64,000 nucleotides of DNA from Trochalopteron elliotii (lineage: Eukaryota > Chordata > Aves > Passeriformes > Leiothrichidae), in NCBI GenBank assembly GCA_024734555.1, contig JANPWX010000026.1, positions 1,306,783 through 1,370,782 on the forward strand. Reading direction: 5' to 3'. Within the stretch, counting starts at the first letter, position 1, and every line of letters begins with the position of its first letter. The position numbers and the translations under genes are program-made. The notes under the pieces were generated by a model. That model searched no databases, was not told the DNA's origin, and saw nothing but the letters and a program-made list of their open reading frames with translations. Shown in pieces: positions 39,599 through 50,978 of this stretch.

Positions 39599-42500
39599 AC
39601 CTGGTCTTCTCCCAAACCCCCAACAGGAAAACGTAAGCATTTTCTACAAAGGGAAATGAGGAAACAGGTTAACAAAATATCCCTGTGCCTGTGTTATATA
39701 CCGAATTAAATTGTCAGTAGATTCTCAAGCTGGTTTTCTAAACACATCATGTTCACAGAGTGTCAAATCTTATCTTAAGTAGGTTAGCAAGTGATTTATA
39801 TGGAAATGCAATTTTGACTGTAGTAAGAAATAAGGTGTCATACAAAGGCTATAAAGCAGAGGTTTACATTGTGCAATATTGTGTCAAAAGAGGTTTAAAA
39901 AGATGATGCAAAATAGTGCAAACCTAGAGAGAAAAAACACATAAGCCCTCTTTATATATAAGAACTGGGAACCGGATTGCCTAAGATGATAGGCATCCAA
40001 CAAGTAATCTGTTTGCCACTCTGTCATGAATAAATGTTTGGAGAAAGTGTAATTTTTTAAAAGTTTGTTTTGCATTATGATTATAATTCTTCCAAACTAA
40101 GACATGTGGTAGAGATGTATTTCTTGGAGTGAATTTTAATAGTGTTTTAAAACTTCCTGAGTAGTCTATTTAAGAAATATTTGATGCTAAACAAAGATTA
40201 ATGTGTGTTCTTGCTCATGAATTGTCAAGTTAATGCCTACTTTGAGTAACAAAATATACATGTTAACTTTTCTGGGTTTGAGCAAATATACATCTACTGT
40301 GGTATCTTCATTGTAAGAGTGCTTATGGAATATTGCTAAATAAGCAAAAGCATATAAGTTTCTTCTAAAATATTTTCTCTTTCTTAGTGATTCTTTTTCT
40401 CAGAGGCTGCCTCTCTTTAATAGCTCCTAATGGATGCCTCACTCATAGGTTTGTTTACTTTTTGGACCCATGTGGAATTAACATCTGCAATATTCTGTTT
40501 CAGAAACACAATATAATGTGTCCTGGATACAAGTGCTTTTTTTTTTTTCCATTATGCACACCTCCTGGTGAGTTTATTAAGCTTTGTATGATAAGAAACA
40601 TGAACAATTATTCCATATTTCTTTGAAACAGTTTTGTCGTGTTTGTTTCGTTTTTTTTTCTTTAAGTTCCTGACATATCTTTTTAGTCATCTCTTTTCCA
40701 TTTTGAAATTCCCCAGTCATTTAATAGTTGCTTGTATGGAAAACCTCCCACATTCTTGGTCATTCTTGTTGTGTTTCTGTGTTCTTTTTCAAGTTTTACT
40801 GGGACTTTTTTTGCAGAGGGAGGGACAGAAAGCAGTCAAGTTGCTCATGCAACATGGTTTTATACAGTGCCATAGGAATTTTTTTCTGAGTACCAGTCTT
40901 TATCTAATAATTCCTTGTATTGTCACATTGCCAGGAATGAGTAGACATTTTCATAAAACTGTGAAGTGTACTCTAAAGCCTGTGTGCTCAACGCCTGAAC
41001 AATGCTAACTAGTTGAGAGACTACCATTCTGTAAACAAGATTTGGCACTTTTTAAATTTCCTTCATGCAATACTTTCAATACTGAATTAAATATATTGAA
41101 TTTGGCACACCAGTATCATAGGTAAGATCTTCAAGCAAATCAGCTTTTATGTTTGCTACCTAAACTGCCTGATAAGTTGTTCTCAAGAAATTCTGTCCCA
41201 GAAAAATTTGTCACTTTATTTTCTTTCCACTTCTCCTGGATGATACTGAGCAATGTGAGTTTCAGTGGAGGTCCAGGTGCAACTCCTCTGGTGACTTTTC
41301 TTCATAAGAGACCTGCCAACAGATTTCAAGATCTGGTGTCTGTGAAAGGGTAGAAAATACTGTGAGTAGGACTGTATGATATGGGACTGAAGAGTCACAG
41401 CTTAATCCCATCTGTCTTTAGGTTGTCCTTTAACCTTTGTTCTGGTGTTCTCAGATGCATAGCCCATTGCCTTCTTTGATCTTGGGGAAACATACCAGAT
41501 ATGCAAATCTGAGAGTAGAATATCCACAGTCCTTGTTCTCAGAATAAGTCACTGAGCTCAACATGAAGTCTTGGTCCTTTGCACAAACACCTGGTCTTAA
41601 GAGGAGTAAAACTCTCCTCGGTGAATGACAAAAATGAGAAACCTCTGCACAGTCAGGTAACAGAGCCTACCTTGAGTTCTGCTTGCTTTCTTTTTCCCTT
41701 CTAAATGTAAATAGACACTCCAGCCAGGTGATAGATTTTTCAGAATCTCTTCCATACTAAAACTGCTTTCATTTATTCTTTTTTCTGTGTTAAAGATTTC
41801 TGTGAGAAGCTCCTTCGTAACTCTAGTCTGATTATTTCAGGGAACTATTGAATAACAGTTGGATGGACCCCTTCTTTTTACACAGAAATATAGTAGTTCT
41901 GCTATGCTTTAGGCTTTCTAACCACATTCATAGTTCAGCTAATTTAATCCTGAATTACTGTTCTAAAATACTGGCTCCTCATTCTCCTGACAGGACTATA
42001 TGAGGAGATGTTTTTTACAAAATTTGGTTATTATAGAACTCGGGACAGGTCCAGAGATCTTAAATGTTTAGAAACTCTATTACCATTCTGGGAAAAAAGC
42101 CTTGAAATTTTAAAGTGAAATGAAGGTACACAATAAATAAAATTGGCAAATTATTACATTTATAAACTGAGAGCTTCATGCATAAAACTGTGAATTACCG
42201 GGGCTGTCAACTCTCCTCGTAAAATTCCCATTTCATTATTGATTAGTTCCAGAAATACTTCATAGATTGAAGCACTTTAAATGTTTCATTTTAGGCAACA
42301 GCAAATGTGCAGTAGTGGTGTTCATCATCTGTATTTGCAATAAACAGGAGCATTAAATTTGGATCTATACTAGTAAAATTACTTGAAAATATTTATGCTA
42401 ACTCCCAGCATTTAGATAAAATGATTTTACTTGAACTAGTCATGTGCAAGTACAACAAGCATATAGAAATTGATTTTTGCATAAACTCCTGTTTTTGTTT

Positions 42501-44679
42501 AGACAAATTTAGCAAAATATTCTACAATAAATAAGGTCAAAACCAATTATCACTCTTGCTTCAGTGAATTAACACTTCCATGTTTTCTGGATAAGAAAGC
42601 TGTGTTTAACAGCCAACTTCATTTCCTGAGAAAACCAGAAAACATTATAAGGAGTAATGGACTAGATGGCTTTTTAATTATGTGTTATTTCTAATGCACA
42701 TTACGGTCTGTTCTTACCCAAGATAATTTTTCTTAAGTTAGTGCCATATATCTACTTTTGCAGTATAAAAGTAAAAGTATAGCTTATAACAAAAGTTTGT
42801 TCTGTGTCTGTATTTCTGTATAATACAGTGTTAAGATTCTTTAACTTGTTCATAATTATGACTTCATTGCAAAAGAGTGGTTTAGATTTGCAGAAGTTTT
42901 GACGTTCATTTTAACTATTCAATTGTTAATCTGAAAAACAGAATAAGGAAGCATTCTCTGATCGCATTTTTCTTAAAGTATTTTCAAACATCTGGAACTT
43001 TTGTATTTGAGGCATTTTTTTTTTTGGCTTGCAGAGAGGGCATTTGATAATATTTGAGGTATTATGTGCTTTGCTTCCCTATGATTTCATAGAACTCATA
43101 AAAACAAGGAACTGCAAAAACTCCTTGTGTTTTGGATAATGTATAGGTCAAGCATGGAATATTTATGCTGCAAGTTAATTAAAAATAGCTGAGTTAGCTT
43201 TAAACTAACTACTTTAGATAAAAAATGTTGAATGTAGCACAATAGTTGACATGATCTAATCCACAGCAATCTCCAGCAGGAAATGTGACTACTTCTAACT
43301 AAACAAGACATTTTGTGTATCTTTTTACTCCACAGTGGACCCACTTTAGAGCATTTGACTAGTAAGTTTTTCTAAGGTCATGTGTTATTCAGTGAGACAA
43401 CATTAATTTCAATTGATTTCTTTGACAGCAACTAGAAAGTAGGTAAATGATGATAGCACTGGTGGCAAGAGTTGCTGAAAAGAGACAAATTACATGAGGA
43501 GGCAGTTTGATACAGTGATGGATAGAGTGAAAGAAATTTGCTAAACAAAAAGATGTAGAAGAGGCTATGATTGCCAACTACTCCCTCAGAACCCGAATCT
43601 GAAAGACTTGATCCCTGGTCATTTGTCTCGGCTGACACCAAATAACTGGGGAATCCCTGGCAGAAATAGTTAGCGATCCTTGTAGAAAGACAAGAGGCTG
43701 TGGCAGCTCTTAGACCTCAAATTACTTGGATCAATTTGGAGATTCATATACTCTGGAGATTTAAATCCATGTTAGCTGGGCTTTTATTAGTGCTAGATGG
43801 TGGGATTTTTATTGATATCCTCCTTTTATTATAATTTGTGGACACACACTCCAACAATAATTTATAATTAAAGTCTCTGATTAAAGTATTAAAAGAAGTT
43901 TACCTCAACTTTCTTGACTTTTTGTTACTGCATTATGAAATTTTAATTATCTTTGCACATATGCCTTGGTGTTCTGTCTCATTTGATGAAGAGAATGGAG
44001 AATGAATCATAAGTGCAAAAATAGGTTTTGTCTGTTAAAACTTCTGCGTCTTTTGTTATTGGTGCTGAACAGTGTTTAGTGAACAAGACAGATAATTACA
44101 ACAAGAAGAAAGAGAAAACTAATGGTAAACAAATGTGTTTTTTAAGGGGAAAAATTGCCTTTTCTTTTGAATCAAAGCTCCTATACAGAGCAGTGCATCA
44201 GACTAATAGTTTATTCAATTTAGATTAATTGTTTAGCTGGGCATGATTGCATATTCCTCATGTTCAATATAAAGGATGCATTTTTCAGAGCTTCTGGGTA
44301 GTCTTAGATGAAACTAGAGTAAACTGAAGCTGTACTTGGAACAGATGAAATGGTATCCAGATAAAGAACAGTATCATGTTGGGAAGCTAGGCCTGTTGAA
44401 CACTTGGACAGTTTAACTTTCCTCTGGCTCACTTCCCGTGCCTCTACTATGTGATGTCACTGTTACTGCTCCGGAGACTCACACTGGGGCATGAAGTCAT
44501 GCTGGCAGAGTTTGTAAAACATGTAGCTGCCCCTTCAAAACTCTTGATGAAGACTTGAGGGATACAGCTAAGAGCTTTAGAGAAATTCATCTGGGCTTCA
44601 TGGACTGGATCACCTTTGCCTTTTGCAACCCCAACCACTAGCATTAATAATTCAGATTTTTCGCAGACTACTTCACAGC

Positions 44680-45300
44680 TGGGATTATTGAAGCACAGAA
44701 CATGTCAGAGGGGAATTCTCACAGGCATTTGGCTAAGCTCCTTTATTCACATTCCACTTGTGGTCTACCTGCATCCTTGTCTTGCAAAGCTGATTTCTAG
44801 CCAGCTGAATCCCTGTTTTTTTACATGGACTTACTCTGTTCCAAGTGCAAGACTTGTCATTTGTCTCAGTAGAATTTCACAGTTTGTCAGCCCATTCCTT
44901 CTGTTTATAAAGTTCCCTCTGAAGGGCAATCTTGTAGAGGTCTGTTTCCTGATCCTGTGAATTTGGTGACAGCTGCAAGATTTCTGAGGGTCCATTTTGT
45001 CCTGTCATCCAAGTCACTAATGAAAATTTTAAACAGTATTGAAACCACTTGTAGTAAGCTGACCTTTAGTCTGTGAAATGCTGACCCTTTGAGCCTGAAG
45101 GCAGGGTAAGATATTTGCAGTTCACTCATGCTATCCACACCTCCCTACCTGGGATTCAACAGTGTTCTGAGTGACTGAATCAAAGCCTGGCTAGAGTAAA
45201 TGATGCTTACTACTGTTGTATTAACCATATTGGTCATCATTTCATTGTAGAAACCAGTTCAGGCTTAAATTCATGAGTATAGTCTGCTAAGTGTTCCTCA
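44680..45300 (-). mobile_element. Old CR1 LINE fragment, reverse transcriptase region, inactivated
   Basis: Translated from the minus strand, 44905-45138 reads VSILFKIFISDLDDRTKW, then TLRNLAAVTKF, corresponding to CR1's ILFNIFINDLDDG and TLSKFADDTKL. The FADD active site is therefore LAAV here, so the catalytic aspartates are gone. Further right, 45161-45187 in reverse reads GFDSVTQN, matching the AFDTVSHN block that lies upstream of the active site in CR1. On the plus strand the match runs TTCCAAGTGCAAGACTTGTC, then CAGCCCATTCCTTC, then GTTCCCTCTGAAGGGCA, ATTTGGTGACAGCTGCAAG and CATCCAAGTCACTAATGAA. Multiple frame breaks and substitutions mark an old copy. The left part (44.68-44.84 kb) is weaker. 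It is antisense to the host gene. Confidence 0.8.
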
Positions 45301-48300
45301 CATAAAGCTGAATAAATACAGCTTTTTCACTTTTCTAGGAAGTCCTCTGATGGTAACCCCAGTCTGCCTTTAGAGCCTGAAAATTTGTTAACATTGTATT
45401 TTTAAAATTGTTTTATAAAATTATTATTCATTCTTTAGCAGTCTCTGTATCTGAATTTGCCATCACCACAGGGTGCATAATTTAAACAGATTTATTCAGA
45501 GTTAAAATTTACCATGTGCTTTTATCATATAATACCATTCATGAATACTTATGTCTGCCACTGTTTTAATGAAAAATATTATTTTCAACTTTATGGCATT
45601 CCTTTTTTGTAATTTTTAATTTCCAGTACTGGGTGAACCTTGTGCTAGTGATGTGGTAAACATTTGCAATTCATCTTATAATGAATCATAATTGGCTTTA
45701 TTCCTCATTAGAATTCCTGTGAGGATTTAGAAAATGTTGTGTCTAATCCTCCCTTATGTTTATTGGTGTTATAAACATTTTGTGCATTCTCCAAACTGTT
45801 TAAAAGTAGTCAGTCATCATGGTTTATTATTTGTATCTTAAGTTTTTAAAGACATTTTAAAGAAAAGTACTATCAGTGGTTAAGTCAATGAATATAGTTG
45901 ATAACCAAATGTCAGTGTGAGATGTCTTTTAGTCCTGAATTAGTCCTGAAGGTGGGAGTATTTGTTTCATTCTTGGATTTTTTCAACATCACCTTTTGAC
46001 CCTGCTACTGTCTACCTAGAACTATGTTTACTACATGAAATTCAATTGTATCTCATTCATGTAGAACATAAGGGCAAAGTTATGACAGAGATGTTTGTGA
46101 AGGTTAAGAAAAGAAAGTCTTTTGTCAATAGTTTACACTCGCTAATCAGCAGCTTTCACAGCAGCTGGAGTTCTGTATGCTCCTGAAAATGAAAAGCTGT
46201 TGAAAGTATCCAAAGTAGAAACTGAATATAGTCTGCTGTTAAAAATTGTCTTTAATATCAGGTCTTTTGTTCATAAATTGTTTTCCTCATCCATCCCAGA
46301 TTTTGATCAAAAGTGAGATTGAAGATAGACAAGCTGCTTTGTAGTGACTGAATTTTTGGCAGAATTTTAGTTTACATTTCACTGCTGATACGGTTTGTGG
46401 AGAATATCTGGTCTTTTATCTGCAAGATGGGTAACAGGGTCTTAGGGAGAATCTCTCAGAAAGATGGGAGCTGAAAAAACTAATGCCAATGATGATGTCC
46501 AGTGAAGCTGGGAAAGAGAGGACTTCAGGGACATGTACAAGCTGAGGTGAACTTAGTAGACAACAAACAGTTATGTGGGAGTTGTGTAATAGCTGAAACA
46601 AGCTACATATTTTGATGTAAGCAACCCAGGAAAGTGAGTAGAATCAGCTTGAGGAAACCAAAGAAACTGACACTTTGAATGAGTGTAGATCTTGCAGTCC
46701 ATATTAAAAAATATGTTACAGTTTGCAGGGGATGGAGTGTCTGTGGAAATCAAGATGATTGAAATGTAATATTTATTATAAAAACCTTTTTTCTTTAATT
46801 TAATACAAATTCTTATTAAGTTTTTTAAATTTTGTATACAACTTCTCTGGGGTTAGTAATTTGCCTGGTCCTATTTAATCCTAGAAAATTTGGCCTTTAT
46901 TTCATATACATTTTAATACAAAGTTGTTTGTAAGTAAACTTTCTGTATGTGTGAGAAGACAGACATATACCAGAACTACGTCCTTTACGTTTGTGCTTAT
47001 ATGCTTGGATTAAATGTGTGGTTATTATAATTGCTACTATTATTCTTCTCTGACAGCAGTGGTTTAATCTCTATCAATTAAAAAAGGTATACATTTTTCA
47101 GATTTAAAACATAGTAATCAATATAATTTTCATAGATTTGAACAAGTCAAGAGTTTTAGTTTAGGAGGCATAATGGATTAATTTCTGAGATCTACATTTT
47201 TTTAGTTCTTTTTTTCTTACAAGAAAAAAGGTAGTCATTTTGGTAATTTGATATGGGAATTTTTTTGAGGGGGGATGGCAGTTGGTTCGGTTTTCTTCTT
47301 TGACATGAGTGTAAAAACATGATGACAGGATTTAGTTTTCTTTCTTCTTCATTGAAAAACACTCCATTCCAAATTAAGATATTCTTTGGATTAGAACAGT
47401 GGAATTGTTGAGTTCTTCAGCAAACAGGCCAGCTAAGGCTAGTCTGTATTCCTTTTCTTCCAGGATAATTTACTTTCCTGACTCATAATGCTAGTGTCAT
47501 CCCCATAAACTGCCTCTGGCCTGGCAATTTTGTATTGATGGGTGCTAAAACAATATCATCACTATATGCTTACCTGGTGTTTTCTTCCTTGTGCATTTGC
47601 TGTTGACAGCTATCAGTTACAGGATACTTTCGTTCTGAACATGTGGATTTTTTTATCTGATTAGGGTGGCTTTATTACAAAGCTGTGTTGCTGCAGTAGA
47701 TCATGGACTGCTTCTAGAGCTATGGATTCTGCTTGATGTTCTAAACTCAGACTACATTTGGAGCTTAGATTACAAACTTTAATCTGTGTGTTATGTGTCT
47801 CATTGTCTTTGTGTCCCAGCCCTGTCTGTGTATCCCATTCCAACATACTCCCTTTCCTTTTGTCATTTGCCTTCAATCATTCTCTGTGAAAAGTGCCATC
47901 AAGAAGAAGCATTTTTCCATATCTGAATTTTTCAAGAGACATTCAGTAGGAATTTTTATATTTTAGATGTGCCTTCCCATATCTGAAGCCTGATTAGATG
48001 GCTCAGCACCGTAAGTCCAGATTCTGAGAGATTGTCAAGAAAAGTGATCTGAAGTAGGGGAAAGTGAGACTAAGTTTGAGTTTTGAAAATTTTTTGAAAA
48101 CTTTATTTTAGATTTTAAATATTCATGTTCAATATGCATTGGCATATTTTGTGAATGACTGAGAAGATAAACTATGAAACTGTGCAGTCGTGGATGGGAT
48201 GGTGGCAAGGCTCATATTTCATCTGAGGAAGTGTTCCAGAGATGACAGCACTTGACACCGTAGACAGCTGAATGCTGTTCCAGGTCTTGTCAAAAAGTAA

Positions 48301-50768
48301 GACAGAAAAATCTGAAAAGAGTGATCTAATAAGTGGTTTCCAGAATCTGTGTTTTATAGAGATTTAAAAGTCATGGTGACACATGGTGACTGGGTCCAAA
48401 GCAGATGGCTTCTACAAGATGTACATGGGGAGACATAATCACAAATATTGTTATGTATTTTATACACCTATGGAAAAGTCTGAATAGTTTCTAGTATCAA
48501 TTTATATTGGTTAAAATTTGTATTTGTGATCAGTGTTTTGAAAACAATTTTTTTATTATCTTGGAACAAACTGAAAAGTGAGCAGCAATAGAGGAAAATC
48601 TGGTTAATATTTCTGTATTTAATTGTATGAACTCCTATTCTGACAGAAAGTTTTACTCTGGTGGTATCTTATTAAGGGTGTATTACTGCTTAGATTAAGA
48701 TCTAAATCTGAACAAAATACCTGAGATAAATTGTTGCATGAGAGCTAAAGTGTTCGCTGTCATAATCTCCCTTTTGTCAAGACCAGCATACTTACTAGAA
48801 CACTACAGCTTCCACCTTGCTGTACATACAGGAGGAGATGTGCACTTGGGAACAGACACATCTTTCCCAGAATCCAGGCAGGAAGTGGGGAGGGTGCATA
48901 CCTGCAAGCTCTAATGGGTTAGCACACTAAGCTGTGCTGCCAAGCCACAAGGTAGGCATAGCTGTGAACCCTCCTACCTTCCCTCACCTGGTGATGAAGC
49001 CAAGTCAGTAGTCAGTTCCAGATGTAACAAAATCCAGCTGATGCTCATTTCAGTATCTAAAGTTATTGCTTAAATAGTATATCTGAATGCATTTAAGAAG
49101 GGACAAGAAGAACTAACAGGATCAGTGGACTTTAATAGTAAGATAGAGAAACAAAAGCAGAAGTAGGACTGGGGAGAAATAAAAGATGAGAATAAGAAGA
49201 GATGAAATTAAGGGGTGGGGAGAGGGAAAGAAAAAAGCACAGTCTATTCTAAATGCATCTGAGATTCTGTGCAGCTGGAAAAGGAGCTAGAAGAAAAAGC
49301 AAAGGTTTGTTAACAGTTTTTAAATTGAAGTAAATCAGAGAAGCTGCCAAAATACTGATTTTAAATATAACAATATCTTGTGAGGTGGTGTATATATATA
49401 GATAGATGTGATTATTGATTTGCAGATAAACACTGAGGTCATTGGCTGTCAACCTCCTGGTTTTCTTTCTCTGAAGTGTCATTTTCATATGTTCTTTCTT
49501 TTTTTACCTGAAGAGAGATGTTTTTTGAAGCTATTATTAAAAAATAATCTTTTTTACTTTTGAATGTAACAGATGGCATGAAATGATAAGTATTTTTTAA
49601 GCATTTCCATGGGGAAAAGTATTCTGGTTTTAAGAGTTTTATCCACCTTGATGAATTGCACTTTAGCTGGGCTATTTACAAGCCTTGCTTAGGCTGCTCA
49701 CAGCTGCAAGCACATCCCAGTTTTGGAAATCTGTAGCATGATCTGGCCTCATTGCATTTCTTCTTCACTATTCTCTGAAGTTTTTGTTGCCACTCATTAC
49801 AGATTCTGGTACATCAGAGGAACATTCAGTGTTCTCTTCAGCAGAATGATCTCTTTGTAGTACTTGTTTCCATCTACATCATTCAAACACTGAAAAATAA
49901 GCTACTAAATTTATAAATAACCCAAAAATCAAATGAATAAATGCAGTAGTATGAATAATTTTTTTTGGAACAAACTAAGCCAGACTGCTACTTAACTGAA
50001 GGAACATAAGTAAGAAAATAAGGAAAATAAAGACCTTTTCTTGAACATTTTCTCCCTTTACTAACTAAATATAATCCTAATTTGAACAGTAGTATATGCG
50101 TAATTACATATATGCCCATGATGCAGTATCAATGACACACCCATCTGAGGGTTTAAAGTTTAATGAATACATTTACAATGACTGTAGAAAGCAGTCATGT
50201 CTTTCTTTACTTTTTTCTATCTGATCAGTCACTATAGTAGTCAGTGTTTCCAGATTCTACAGGAAGAATTGTTAAAATAAGTTTTAAACTAGGTGTTTTT
50301 AGTGTAGATCATTTCTAGTGCACGGAAATATGTCCCAGAGGAGTTGGTGAAATGCACAGAAACTGACAGCATGCACAGAAGTATCAAGTCAAGGCTTTGC
50401 AGGAACTTGGTGATGTGCATGAATTGGTGTTAATGTGATGTTACCAGCAAAACTAGAGGGGTGTTTTGGCAGTGGTGCATTACATTTGGCAGAAATGAAC
50501 AATGCTCATCCTCAAGAAGAAACAGGATAGATCATGTTAGTAATGAAATGGAAAATTTCATTAAAGCTAAGTAACTTTAAATTTTTTTCAATTAGTATCA
50601 TTTTACTTGCCCTTTCCCCCCTCTCTTCTGTATTTTTTTTTGTCTTTTATACATCTTTGTCCTGGGTTGTGGTGTAGAACGTGCACGGAGTATTCTACCA
50701 CCATCTTCATGAACTGTTGAAACCAATTGCTGAAGCAGCATTCTTCCAGACTCTCCCCTCCCTCTTTC

Positions 50769-50843
50769 TGTTAGGGTGTCTTTTGTTAAGGTGTCCTCTG
50801 CTAATGGGTCTTTTGATAACGTGTTTTCTGTTAATGGCCTGCT
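50769..50843 (+). repeat. 15-bp tandem array in the LTR U3
   Basis: Unit starts fall at exactly 15-bp spacing: 50769 TGTTAGGGTGTCTTT, 50784 TGTTAAGGTGTCCTC, 50799 TGCTAATGGGTCTTT, 50814 TGATAACGTGTTTTC and 50829 TGTTAATGG (partial). Tandem motifs in U3 are often enhancer elements; that role is inferred here. Confidence 0.85.
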
Positions 50844-50853
50844 GATGACTTAC

Positions 50854-50878
50854 AGATAACTCCCACCAGGAGTTATCT
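50854..50878. repeat. Hairpin in the LTR U3, 10-bp arms
   Basis: AGATAACTCC (50854-50863), loop CACCA, then the exact reverse complement GGAGTTATCT (50869-50878). It sits just after the 15-bp array and before the TATA box. Confidence 0.75.
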
Positions 50879-50972
50879 CCCGTTAATGGGCCATCAAGGA
50901 CCCCCCTGTATGACTCATTATCCCATTGTGAGATGCTCCACCCAGGGGGAGGAGCCAAGCATTCTCACCTGC

Positions 50973-50978
50973 ATATAA
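50973..50978 (+). promoter_or_regulatory. TATA box of the solo LTR
   Basis: ATATAA within GCATATAATCTGGG, 315 bp into the LTR, preceded by the GC-rich CCACCCAGGGGGAGGAGCC. Position and context fit an LTR promoter starting about 25-30 bp downstream. Activity is not known. Confidence 0.6.

Noticed and set aside
40634..41008. 124-codon plus-strand frame beginning with hydrophobic residues
   Set aside because: Hydrophobicity follows from poly-T composition; no family resemblance and no gene context.
44616..44960. 114-codon plus-strand frame
   Set aside because: It overlaps the antisense of an old CR1 fragment and has no protein resemblance.
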